Shown: in pieces, positions 15,596 through 23,059 of the stretch
Numbering within the stretch: the stretch's first letter is position 1
Layout: the number at the start of each line of letters is the position of its first letter
NCBI GenBank assembly: GCA_002390845.1
Contig: DGQT01000094.1
Location: 1 to 64,000, forward strand
Reading direction: 5' to 3'
Origin: Chitinophagaceae bacterium UBA4407
GTDB lineage: Bacteria > Bacteroidota > Bacteroidia > Chitinophagales > Chitinophagaceae
Length of the DNA stretch: 64,000 nucleotides
Program-made: the position numbers and the translations under genes
The notes under the pieces: generated by a model
Told to the model about the DNA's origin: nothing
The model's database searches: none
Seen by the model: the letters and a program-made list of their open reading frames with translations, nothing else

Positions 15596-18022
15596 TTACT
15601 TTCTTATTGCTGCGTTCAATTCTTTTTCAAATGCTTCTATAATCTTCTGCATCAGTGCATCTGTTTCTTTATCGGTAAGTGTTTTTTCTTCGTCTGCAAA
15701 GGTAAAACTGAGTGCAAGCGATTTTTTGCCAACGCCAAGTTTATCGCTTTCGAATATATCAAACAAACGCGTTTCCTGCAATTTTGAAAGATTCAGGTTC
15801 TTCAATGTTTTTTCAATTTCGCCGTAAGAAACAGATTGATCTGTTACCACTGCAAGGTCGCGCTGTACTGATGGGAATTTAGAAATTTCACTGTAAACAA
15901 TCTTTTGTTTTTCGAGCAGATTCAGGATCGCCGTATAGCCCAGGTCAATGAAATAAACCGGTTGCTTAATGTCGAAATTTTGTAACCTGGCAGTGCTTAC
16001 TTCCGTAAGCCAGCCAATATGAACATTTTTGCATTTTATTTCATGGCCGGTGCCCTGTTCATTTTTTACCGGTGTTTCAAATTGAATATTTGTAAACCCG
16101 CAAACTCCCAGCAATGAAGCTGCAATACCCTTCGCCATAAAAAAACCGGATGGTTTTGCTTTCTCCTGCCAGGTATCGAAGTTTGTATTTCCGGTAATAT
16201 AAAGGGCAAAATGTTCTTCTTCTTTATAAACCCCAACTGACTGCGTTTTGTAAGTTTTACCAAATTCAAAAAAGCGCAGATTGGTATTTTTTCTGTTGAT
16301 ATTATACGCAATACTTTCCAAAGCAGTTTCCAGCATAGACGGGCGCAATACATCAAGATCGGCACTTAAGTTATTGATCATTTTAACTGAACTGTGCAAT
16401 ATTTCTTCAGAATAATATTTACTGTTGGTGATTGAATTTGTAAGTATTTCGCTAAAGCCCAGGCCGGTAAGGTAATTACTCATTTTTTCCCGAAGGGCTT
16501 CTTTCAAATAAAGGCTGTCATTGGCAGGCGATATTGAAATGCTGCCCGGGATTTCAATATTGTCCAGCCCGTCAATTCGGATGATTTCTTCAACTATATC
16601 GGCAGGCAAACTTATATCGGGTTTGCTGTAGGGCGCTGCCACCCATATCTCATCCATTCCTTCTTTTAAGATTTCAAAGCCAAGGCTTTCCAGCAATTTA
16701 GTAATGGTATCCTGGTGATAATTCTTGCCGCTTAGTTTCTTTAAGTAATGATACTTAAGTGCCACCTGCGCTTTCTCTTTTTGTTTTGGGTAAACATCAA
16801 TTATATCACTCGAAATTTCGCCGCCGGCTATTTCTTTAATTAAAAGTGCTGCACGTTTTAAAACGGTAACCGTGCCGGATATATCAACACCTTTTTCAAA
16901 CCTTGTGGCTGCATCTGTGCGCAATCCATGACGCACCGATGTTCTTCTGATGCTTACCGGATTAAACCAGGCACTTTCTAAAAATATATTTGCAGTTGAA
17001 GTTTTTACGCCACTTTTTGTTCCGCCAAAAACACCGGCAATACACATGCCTTCTGCTGCATTACAAATCATCAGGTCGTATGCTGTTAAGGTTCTGTCTT
17101 TTTCATCCAGTGTTTTAAAAACGGTGCCTTCGGATAGGTTTTTTATAATTACTTCCGATCCTGTTATTTCATCTGCATCAAAAGCATGTAATGGCTGCCC
17201 GGTTTCGTGTAGAATAAAATTTGTAATGTCAACAATATTGTTAATTGGCCGCAGCCCTATACTTTTTAGCCTGTTCTTTAGCCATGCCGGAGATTCGCTA
17301 ACCGTAACACCTTTTATAACCACACCTGAATAGCGCTGGCATGCATCGGCATTTTCAATTACCACTTTTACAGGCGAATTGTTATTTGCAGGTTTAAATG
17401 CATTTACAAAAGGCAGTTTTACTTTAGCCGTTTTCCTACTGTGGTGGGACAGGTAAGCGCATACATCTTTAGCTACACCAATATGGCTCATTGCATCCAT
17501 CCTGTTGGGTGTTAAGCCAATTTCAAAAATCCAGTCGTGATAGGGTTCAAAATATTCCGATGCAGGTTTGCCCACCACAACAGTATCTGGTAATATCATA
17601 ATGCCGCCATGATCATTGCTGATACCGATTTCATCTTCGGCGCAGATCATACCATGGCTTTCAACGCCGCGTATTTTAGCCACTTTCATTGTAAGTGGCT
17701 CCCCCGAAAATGGATAAATTGTAGTACCCACGGTTGCTACAATTACTTTTTGTCCGGCGGCAACGTTCGGCGCACCACAAACGATCTGTAGTAGATCCCC
17801 GCTACCTGTATTTACTTTGGTAACACTAAGTTTATCAGCGTTGGGGTGTTTTTCGCATTCCATTACCTGCCCTGTTATCAACCCTTTTAAACCACCTTTT
17901 ATGCTCTCGTATTCTTCAAGGCTTTCCACTTCCAGGCCAATAGAGGTTAGGATCTTCGACAATTTTTCCGGTTCAATTTTCTCGGGCAGGTATTCACTAA
18001 GCCAGTTATAAGAGATCGTCAT
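15596..18022 (-). CDS. pheT: Phenylalanine--tRNA ligase beta subunit
   Basis: 808 residues, full length for bacterial PheT. Visible domains in order: B1/EMAP tRNA-binding-like domain (GLITGQVMECEKHPNADKLSVTKVNTG, residues about 47-75), B3/B4 editing domain (RLKSIGLRPINNIVDITNFILHETGQPLHAFDAD, about 250-285, then ADVVEEIIRIDG-type B5), the catalytic-like core (SNYLTGLGFSEILTNSITNSKYYS), and the C-terminal ferredoxin-fold anticodon-binding domain (SKFPSVQRDLAVVTDQSVSYGEIEKTL). It forms the (alpha beta)2 enzyme with PheS, which is not in the window. First gene of the zapA block. A TATATTTG -7 box lies upstream. Confidence 0.97.
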   Translation of the reverse strand: MTISYNWLSEYLPEKIEPEKLSKILTSIGLEVESLEEYESIKGGLKGLITGQVMECEKHPNADKLSVTKVNTGSGDLLQIVCGAPNVAAGQKVIVATVGTTIYPFSGEPLTMKVAKIRGVESHGMICAEDEIGISNDHGGIMILPDTVVVGKPASEYFEPYHDWIFEIGLTPNRMDAMSHIGVAKDVCAYLSHHSRKTAKVKLPFVNAFKPANNNSPVKVVIENADACQRYSGVVIKGVTVSESPAWLKNRLKSIGLRPINNIVDITNFILHETGQPLHAFDADEITGSEVIIKNLSEGTVFKTLDEKDRTLTAYDLMICNAAEGMCIAGVFGGTKSGVKTSTANIFLESAWFNPVSIRRTSVRHGLRTDAATRFEKGVDISGTVTVLKRAALLIKEIAGGEISSDIIDVYPKQKEKAQVALKYHYLKKLSGKNYHQDTITKLLESLGFEILKEGMDEIWVAAPYSKPDISLPADIVEEIIRIDGLDNIEIPGSISISPANDSLYLKEALREKMSNYLTGLGFSEILTNSITNSKYYSEEILHSSVKMINNLSADLDVLRPSMLETALESIAYNINRKNTNLRFFEFGKTYKTQSVGVYKEEEHFALYITGNTNFDTWQEKAKPSGFFMAKGIAASLLGVCGFTNIQFETPVKNEQGTGHEIKCKNVHIGWLTEVSTARLQNFDIKQPVYFIDLGYTAILNLLEKQKIVYSEISKFPSVQRDLAVVTDQSVSYGEIEKTLKNLNLSKLQETRLFDIFESDKLGVGKKSLALSFTFADEEKTLTDKETDALMQKIIEAFEKELNAAIRK

Positions 18023-18046
18023 GTATCGGCATTTTTATATAGGGTG

Positions 18047-18054
18047 CAAATATA
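18047..18054 (-). promoter_or_regulatory. -7 box of the pheT promoter
   Basis: TATATTTG on the minus strand, a perfect TAnnTTTG, ends 24 bases before the pheT ATG. A TTG about 16 bases further upstream could be the -33 element. Confidence 0.5.
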
Positions 18055-18211
18055 AATCATGCCCGGCAGCAATATTTTTTAAAATTATGTGTACTGCGCA
18101 TGAATATTTTAAAGCCACTCTTGTTTATTTTACATTTAAAGTCACTGCCGCCAGTATTTCTATTCAAAGCTGTTTGCACAAACCATGCCCGCCGTTAAGA
18201 TGTTATTTTAC

Positions 18212-18530
18212 TTTTTGGAGCCAGGTATTCGAATATGAATAAGGCTTTTCTTGCCACGCTCGGTTCGAAGTTCCTCTTTCATGGCATCTGTGAAAGGCGC
18301 GGCATTCCGAAAACTTTCGGAACCGACGATCCCGATAAATATCGGGAGGAACTCGGGGTCGCACACTTAAACGTTCTGAACTTTATTCAGCAACAGGCAA
18401 CCAGACCTTGGCGAATAGAACAGATTGCATTTCCGAAAGCTGACTGCTGATGGTTCAAGCCCATTCTGCTGTACAAGAGTGCGACGCAAGAAAAGCCTCA
18501 TTGAAAAGTCAAAAGCCGGGCTAATAAATA
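18212..18530. repeat. Complete PIE copy with nested module
   Basis: The most complete module-bearing copy. The left outer end is TTTTTGGAGCCAGG (18212-18226). The core TTGC (to 18254) is interrupted by a 103-base module (18255-18357) holding three hairpins, including ATTCCGAAAACTTTCGGAA and TCCCGATAAATATCGGGA. The core then resumes GTCGCACACTTAAACGTTC (18358-18376). After a loop, the right core GTACAAGAGTGCGACGCAAG is at 18471-18490 and the outer end AAAGCCGGGCTAATAA at 18511-18526. It fills most of the 540-base gap between pheT and the isomerase gene. Confidence 0.85.
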
Positions 18531-18564
18531 AAATAAAACTTACCTTTCTTTAAAATATATTGTT

Positions 18565-19413
18565 ATGCAAAACGGTGTAGCCATTATAAGAAAGTATTCA
18601 TTGATGATTTTGCTATTGTTTGTAACAACTGCAGTGTTTTCTCAAACCGAAATCGGGGTTCAGTTCTATACGTTCCGCAACCAGTTTGCCAAAGATGTTC
18701 CGGGCACGCTTGAAATGATCTCAAAAATGGGTATTAAAGAAGTAGAAGGTGGCGGCACTTTTGGTTTGCCCGAAGCCGATTATAAGGAACTGCTGAAAAA
18801 AAATAATCTTACAATGGTTAGTGTGGGTGCAGATTTTAATGATCTTGCCAAAGACCCGCAAAAAGCAGTGGATGAAGCAAAAAAATACGGGGCAAAATAT
18901 GTTGTGTGTTTCTGGATACCGCATAATGGCAACGAGTTCACTTTTGATGATGCAAAGAATGCTGTAACTGTTTTTAATAATGCAGGCAAGGTGCTGGCAG
19001 CAAGCGGGTTAAAATTTTGCTATCATGCCCATGGCTTCGAGTTCAGGCCTTACGAAAACGGAACACTATTCGATTATATGGCAAAGGAATTAAACCCTGC
19101 ATGGGCCAATTTTGAAATGGATGTTTTTTGGGTAAAGCACCCAGGGCAAGAACCGGTTGAATTGTTGAAAAAATATCCAAACAGGTTTTTACTAATGCAC
19201 CTGAAAGACCGCAAACCCGGAACACCCGGCAACCAAAACGGGCAGGCCGATGACGAAACAAATGTAGTACTGGGCACCGGTGATGTTGGCATAGCAGCGA
19301 TTATGAAAATTGCAAAAAAAGCAGGTGTGCAACATTATTTTATAGAAGATGAATCCCCGCGTTCTGTAGAGCAGGTGCCCCAAAGCCTTGTTTTTTTAAA
19401 ATCTTTGAAGTAA
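18565..19413 (+). CDS. Secreted sugar phosphate isomerase/epimerase-like TIM-barrel protein
   Basis: 282-residue xylose-isomerase-like TIM-barrel protein with an N-terminal signal peptide (ILLLFVTTAVFSQTE, cleavage after about residue 27), so it acts in the periplasm. Core motifs are IGVQFYTFRNQFAKDVPGTLEMISKMGIKEVEGGGTFG, FCYHAHGFEFRP, NFEMDVFWVKHPGQEPVELLKKYPNRFLLMHLKD and HYFIEDESP; the His, Glu and Asp residues there would bind a divalent metal. Members often handle keto- or inositol-type sugars. It is not adjacent to the 36-54 kb sugar locus but could serve the same chemistry. It precedes the TPR gene by 72 bases. Confidence 0.82.
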   Translation: MQNGVAIIRKYSLMILLLFVTTAVFSQTEIGVQFYTFRNQFAKDVPGTLEMISKMGIKEVEGGGTFGLPEADYKELLKKNNLTMVSVGADFNDLAKDPQKAVDEAKKYGAKYVVCFWIPHNGNEFTFDDAKNAVTVFNNAGKVLAASGLKFCYHAHGFEFRPYENGTLFDYMAKELNPAWANFEMDVFWVKHPGQEPVELLKKYPNRFLLMHLKDRKPGTPGNQNGQADDETNVVLGTGDVGIAAIMKIAKKAGVQHYFIEDESPRSVEQVPQSLVFLKSLK

Positions 19414-19485
19414 TCAATTTCCAGCAGCATAAATCCATTCCGGGTTTTCGATACGTAGGTATGCTTACCAAAAAATTAAACTGCC

Positions 19486-21231
19486 ATGAAAACTTTTTTG
19501 ATACTGCTGTTTATTTCAGCAATTTCTGTTGGTTATATACGCATCAGTGAAAACAATACAAGAACCATTAATGCAGCAGCTTTACAGCAGGCGCAATTTT
19601 ATAAACAGCGGGCTGTATTCAGTTGTACCCCAGATCTTACTTTATTTGATCTGGAAGATTCTTCAAATACTATTCCGTTACTCGGGGGTTGGGGCCACTA
19701 CGAAATGCCTGTAACAACTGCTAACGATAGCGCGCATATTTATTTTGAACAGGGTATCAATATGTATTATGGTTTTCACATTATTGAATCGCTGGCCTCT
19801 TTTGATAAAGCCACACACTTCGATCCCGGTTTTGCTATGGGTTACTGGGGAAAAGCTTTGGCATATGGCCCAAACATCAACGATCTTGGTTATGCCGCTT
19901 CACCTGATGCACTTGAAGCCATGCAAAAAGCAAAAGAATTAAGTACAGGTTGTACCGGTGTTGAGAAAGCGTTGATCGATGCAATGCAGGTTCGCTATTC
20001 GTCAGATACTACACAAACAAGAGAATTTCTTAACCAGTTGTATGCGAATGCAATGAAAAAAGTTCGTCAGCAATTTAAAGCAGATGCAGATGTGTCTGCA
20101 TTGTATGCAGATGCATTAATGGTACAACATCCGTGGGATCTTTACGATAAATATGGCAAGCCCAAACCATGGACTCCCGAAATTGTAAACACACTGGAAG
20201 TGTTACTGAAAGCGCATCCCAAACATCCTGGCGGCAGTCATTATTATATTCATGCGATTGAAGGTTCTGATCATCCTGAAAAAGGATTGGCTGTTGCAAA
20301 ACAATTGCCTGATCTTATGCCTGGGGTAGCGCATCTTGTTCACATGCCATCGCATATTTACATACGAAGTGGTTATTACAAAGAGGGGATTGATGTAAAT
20401 GAAAAAGCCATCACCGGATATTACAATGCTTTAAATAACTATCCCGCTGTTGCCAATGGTGCTTCGCTTTACCTGGTACATAATATTCATATGCAGGCTA
20501 CCTGCGCCAACATGGATGGCAACTATACACAGTCTGTAAAAATTTCAAATGACTGCAGAGCTAGTTTCGACAGTTCTTTTATGCAGGCACCCGGTTACCT
20601 TGGCGTATATGTGCAGTACATTTATATGACACCACTTTTTACAGACATCCGTTTCGGTAAATGGAACAATATTTTAAATGCACCTGCAGTACCTGAAGCC
20701 TACGTATATGCAAATATGCTCTGGCATTATGGCCGCGGACTTTCTTATGCAAGGCAGCATGATTTTTATAAAGCCAATAACGAATTAAATATGTTGCGTG
20801 CGCAAATGAACAATCCGCAGTTGCAGGATCATCCTGGCGCTTTTAGCCCGGGCATTGACGGTGCCGGTGTTGCTGAAAAACTATTGCAAGGTGTAATCGC
20901 TGAAGAAATGAATGATCTGCCTGGTGCTATTGATATTTTACAGGATGCCCGAGACAAGGAAGACGAAATGATTTACAATGAACCAAAAGACTGGCCACAC
21001 CCCGTGCGCCAATATCTCGGTAATGTATATTTAAAAGCAGGTAACTACGCCCAGGCCGAGCAGGCTTACCGGCAAGACCTTAAAATAAACCCTAACAATG
21101 GCTGGTCCTTAACCGGGCTTGCAACTGCTTTGCAAAACCAAAATAAAAATAAAGAAGCAATTACAATAAAAGCGGCAGCAGCAAAAGCTTTTGAAAGAAG
21201 CGACCTGACAATTACCACATCTGTTTTTTAA
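19486..21231 (+). CDS. TPR repeat protein, secreted
   Basis: 581 residues with an N-terminal signal-like segment (FLILLFISAISVGYIRI). Tetratricopeptide motifs are spread across the chain: YYGFHIIESLASFDKATHFDPGFAMGYWGKALAY near residues 90-125, and YLGNVYLKAGNYAQAEQAYRQDLKINPNNGWSLTGLATALQNQ near the C-terminus. A striking internal block HPKHPGGSHYYIHAIEGSDHPEKG...HMPSHIYIRSGYYKEGI (around residues 240-305) is conserved in a family of bacterial TPR proteins and has several His residues that could bind metal. No enzyme activity can be assigned. Confidence 0.78.
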   Translation: MKTFLILLFISAISVGYIRISENNTRTINAAALQQAQFYKQRAVFSCTPDLTLFDLEDSSNTIPLLGGWGHYEMPVTTANDSAHIYFEQGINMYYGFHIIESLASFDKATHFDPGFAMGYWGKALAYGPNINDLGYAASPDALEAMQKAKELSTGCTGVEKALIDAMQVRYSSDTTQTREFLNQLYANAMKKVRQQFKADADVSALYADALMVQHPWDLYDKYGKPKPWTPEIVNTLEVLLKAHPKHPGGSHYYIHAIEGSDHPEKGLAVAKQLPDLMPGVAHLVHMPSHIYIRSGYYKEGIDVNEKAITGYYNALNNYPAVANGASLYLVHNIHMQATCANMDGNYTQSVKISNDCRASFDSSFMQAPGYLGVYVQYIYMTPLFTDIRFGKWNNILNAPAVPEAYVYANMLWHYGRGLSYARQHDFYKANNELNMLRAQMNNPQLQDHPGAFSPGIDGAGVAEKLLQGVIAEEMNDLPGAIDILQDARDKEDEMIYNEPKDWPHPVRQYLGNVYLKAGNYAQAEQAYRQDLKINPNNGWSLTGLATALQNQNKNKEAITIKAAAAKAFERSDLTITTSVF

Positions 21232-21234
21232 TTT

Positions 21235-21483
21235 TTTTTAGCATAGTATTAAGCGGAGCCGAACTATTGAATATAAATGAAGCTTTACTTGCGTCGCACA
21301 CTTCCTCTGAAGGAATTATATTCGGCAAAGCGAAGATTGTAACAACGGTCAGACGGCTCAAAGCCGTATGACCGTTATGCATTCATTTGCCTGTGTGTAC
21401 TGAAGTTCATGAATAATTGTACTGCAGAGTATAACTGAGCTTTCAACAGCCATACATCCAACTGCAAAATCCCGGTTCATCAG
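21235..21483. repeat. PIE copy, IS110-free version of the IS-bearing palindromes
   Basis: AAGCGGAGCCGAAC (21251-21264) forms the outer end. The left core TTGCGTCGCACACTTCCTCT is at 21289-21308. The loop holds hairpin GGTCAGACGGCT / AGCCGTATGACC (21347-21373), then TTGCCTGTGTGTACTG (from about 21388) and AATTGTAC. The right side runs GAGCTTTCAACAGCC to CCCGGTTCAT (21470-21479). Left arm and right loop match the flanks of both IS110 copies, so this resembles the IS-free site. Confidence 0.8.
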
Positions 21484-21552
21484 TTTACAGGTTTCAAAAA
21501 ACCTGTTATAATTGCTGTAATTGTTTACAAAAGATATGCAGAAGAAAGGATT

Positions 21553-22010
21553 GCAACCCTGAGTTCCTCCCGATATTTATCGCATTCGCATCAAGCTAAA
21601 ATTTAGTATTATAAGCTGAAATATAGATCTGTGCAGGGTTTCCAGCATTTTATACTGCCGTTTCCATTGTGCGTTATAATACCCGTCCCTGCATAAGGCG
21701 CCTCATCCGGTTCGGTTCCGGCAAAGCCGGAATTGCTGCGATGGCGCAAGCCATATCGCAGCAAAGAAGCGGGTGCCGCGCCGTTGCAGGGACAATGCCA
21801 TGCGGCAATGAGCATTAAGAGCTTTGCATTTAAAAGTTGTTAAAACAAAAATTAACTTGACGCGAATGCGATATTAATCGGGATCGTCGGTTCCGAAATT
21901 TTTCGGAATGCCACGCCTTTCATAGATGCCATGAAAAAGGAACTGCGAACCGAGCGTGGCAACGATGCTGCCATGAAATAAAAGTGCTGGTATCATAAAA
22001 ATATCTTTAT
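21553..22010. repeat. PIE module with a further nested insertion
   Basis: The module seen at 18255-18357 is present here in reverse: GAGTTCCTCCCGATATTTATCG (21561-21582), then, after a 286-base interruption, CGATATTAATCGGGATCGTC (21869-21888), TTCCGAAATTTTTCGGAA, and the end GCGAACCGAGCGTGGCAAC (about 21945-21963). The right outer end is a type B GCTGGTATCATAAAA. Part of a 970-base gene-free stretch (21232-22202). Confidence 0.75.
21583..21868. mobile_element. 286-bp MITE-like insertion with three-way-junction core
   Basis: Terminal inverted repeats CATTCGCATCAAG (21583-21595) and CTTGACGCGAATG (21856-21868), 12 of 13 paired. Flanking copies of CGATATT(T/A)ATCG at 21571-21582 and 21869-21880 look like a 12-bp target duplication with one mismatch. 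The centre can fold as a three-way junction: outer stem GTCCCTGCA / TGCAGGGAC (21685-21693, 21785-21793), inner GGCGC / GCGCC, and hairpins TTCCGGC-AAA-GCCGGAA (21716-21732) and TTGCTGCGAT...ATCGCAGCAA (21733-21764). There is no credible protein; a 68-codon frame inside is chance. Confidence 0.65.
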
Positions 22011-22202
22011 CCAACTCACGTTAAATTAAACTTCCCCCAATAATTATACTGTAACTGCGGGTTATAAGCAGTGATGCATAAGGCTGTTCAATAATTGGTA
22101 AAAAATATTTTCAATATAAGTTCAAATACAGGGTAACATATTTACTGCTTTAGCAATTTTTAAAAACAAACAAATTTTTTAAAAACCAAAAACGTACAAA
22201 AA

Positions 22203-22943
22203 ATGAAAAAGATTTTATCCGCACTTACAGTTAGTGCATTTATTATGATGGCAGCTACATCCTGCAAAAAATCCCAGGACGTAATGCCCATCGCCGCAAG
22301 CGATGCATCTAACTCTGTGCTTGCAATTAACGACAGCATTACCCTTGACTATACAGATAGCGGGGTTTGCGCAATGGTTCATGGGCTGCCCAGTTCACAA
22401 GCCACTAATTACAATAATTTCCCCAGCTTTCAGGCTACAGTATGGACTTATCTTGGAATCCCTGCACCCCGCAGGTCGCTTATGAAATTTGGGTTTGGAA
22501 GGGTACCACCAGCCTGCACACCTCAAACATTGGTATCGGCCAAGTTATACCTGTACCAGGGTGATGAGTTGGGTAATACAGCAGCCTATTATGTTTTAAA
22601 CCAGGTATCAAACGATGCAGAAATAAGAAGAATAAAAACACCATGGAATCCTGCAACCGTTACCTGGACTACACAGCCTGCTTACTTTCCCGGCCTGCCC
22701 GGCCCAAGCAAGAATGCAGTTGCCATTAGCCAGATTGCCACACCTTTTATTGGCAACCAGGATAATCAGGTAGTTGATGTTACCGATATGGTTAAACAAA
22801 TGCTACAACCCAATAAAAACTTTGGCTTCGAAATACAATTTCCCGTTGGCCGTGAAACACAAGCTTACAAAGGCCGCACCTATGGAAGCTTTACCAATAG
22901 TAATCTTGCATTAAGACCAGTTTTAAAACTATACTGGCAATAA
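22203..22943 (+). CDS. DNRLRE domain lipoprotein
   Basis: 246-residue lipoprotein. The signal MKKILSALTVSAFIMMAATSCKK has a lipobox Cys at residue 21. The rest fits the DNRLRE (TGFb-propeptide-like) beta-sandwich domain: RRSLMKFGFGRVPP (the R-x-L-x-x-F core), SAKLYLYQGDELGN, the W-N-P-A-T-V-T-W-T-T-QPAYF segment, and VVDVTDMVKQMLQPNKNFGFEIQF then LRPVLKLYW. Such domains occur in surface proteins and adhesins; here it stands alone, so a surface-binding or structural role is likely. A strong terminator follows. Confidence 0.82.
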   Translation: MKKILSALTVSAFIMMAATSCKKSQDVMPIAASDASNSVLAINDSITLDYTDSGVCAMVHGLPSSQATNYNNFPSFQATVWTYLGIPAPRRSLMKFGFGRVPPACTPQTLVSAKLYLYQGDELGNTAAYYVLNQVSNDAEIRRIKTPWNPATVTWTTQPAYFPGLPGPSKNAVAISQIATPFIGNQDNQVVDVTDMVKQMLQPNKNFGFEIQFPVGRETQAYKGRTYGSFTNSNLALRPVLKLYWQ

Positions 22944-22963
22944 AAAGATATCCTCTTTCTCCA

Positions 22964-22993
22964 CCTTGCTGGTTTGCAAACCAGCAAGGTTTT
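22964..22993 (+). terminator. Terminator of the DNRLRE lipoprotein gene
   Basis: A perfect 26-base palindrome, CCTTGCTGGTTT-GC-AAACCAGCAAGG read as a hairpin (22964-22989), followed by TTTT. It lies 21 bases past the stop. Confidence 0.85.
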
Positions 22994-23059
22994 AACCCTA
23001 TGCCCTTTAAGTTCATAGACGAGTAAACAATTAATTACTCCTTAAAAAAAATTAGCATT

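Noticed and set aside
21609..21815. Minus-strand frame of 68 codons
   Set aside because: Lies entirely within the three-way-junction insertion; the GC-rich hairpins create the open frame.
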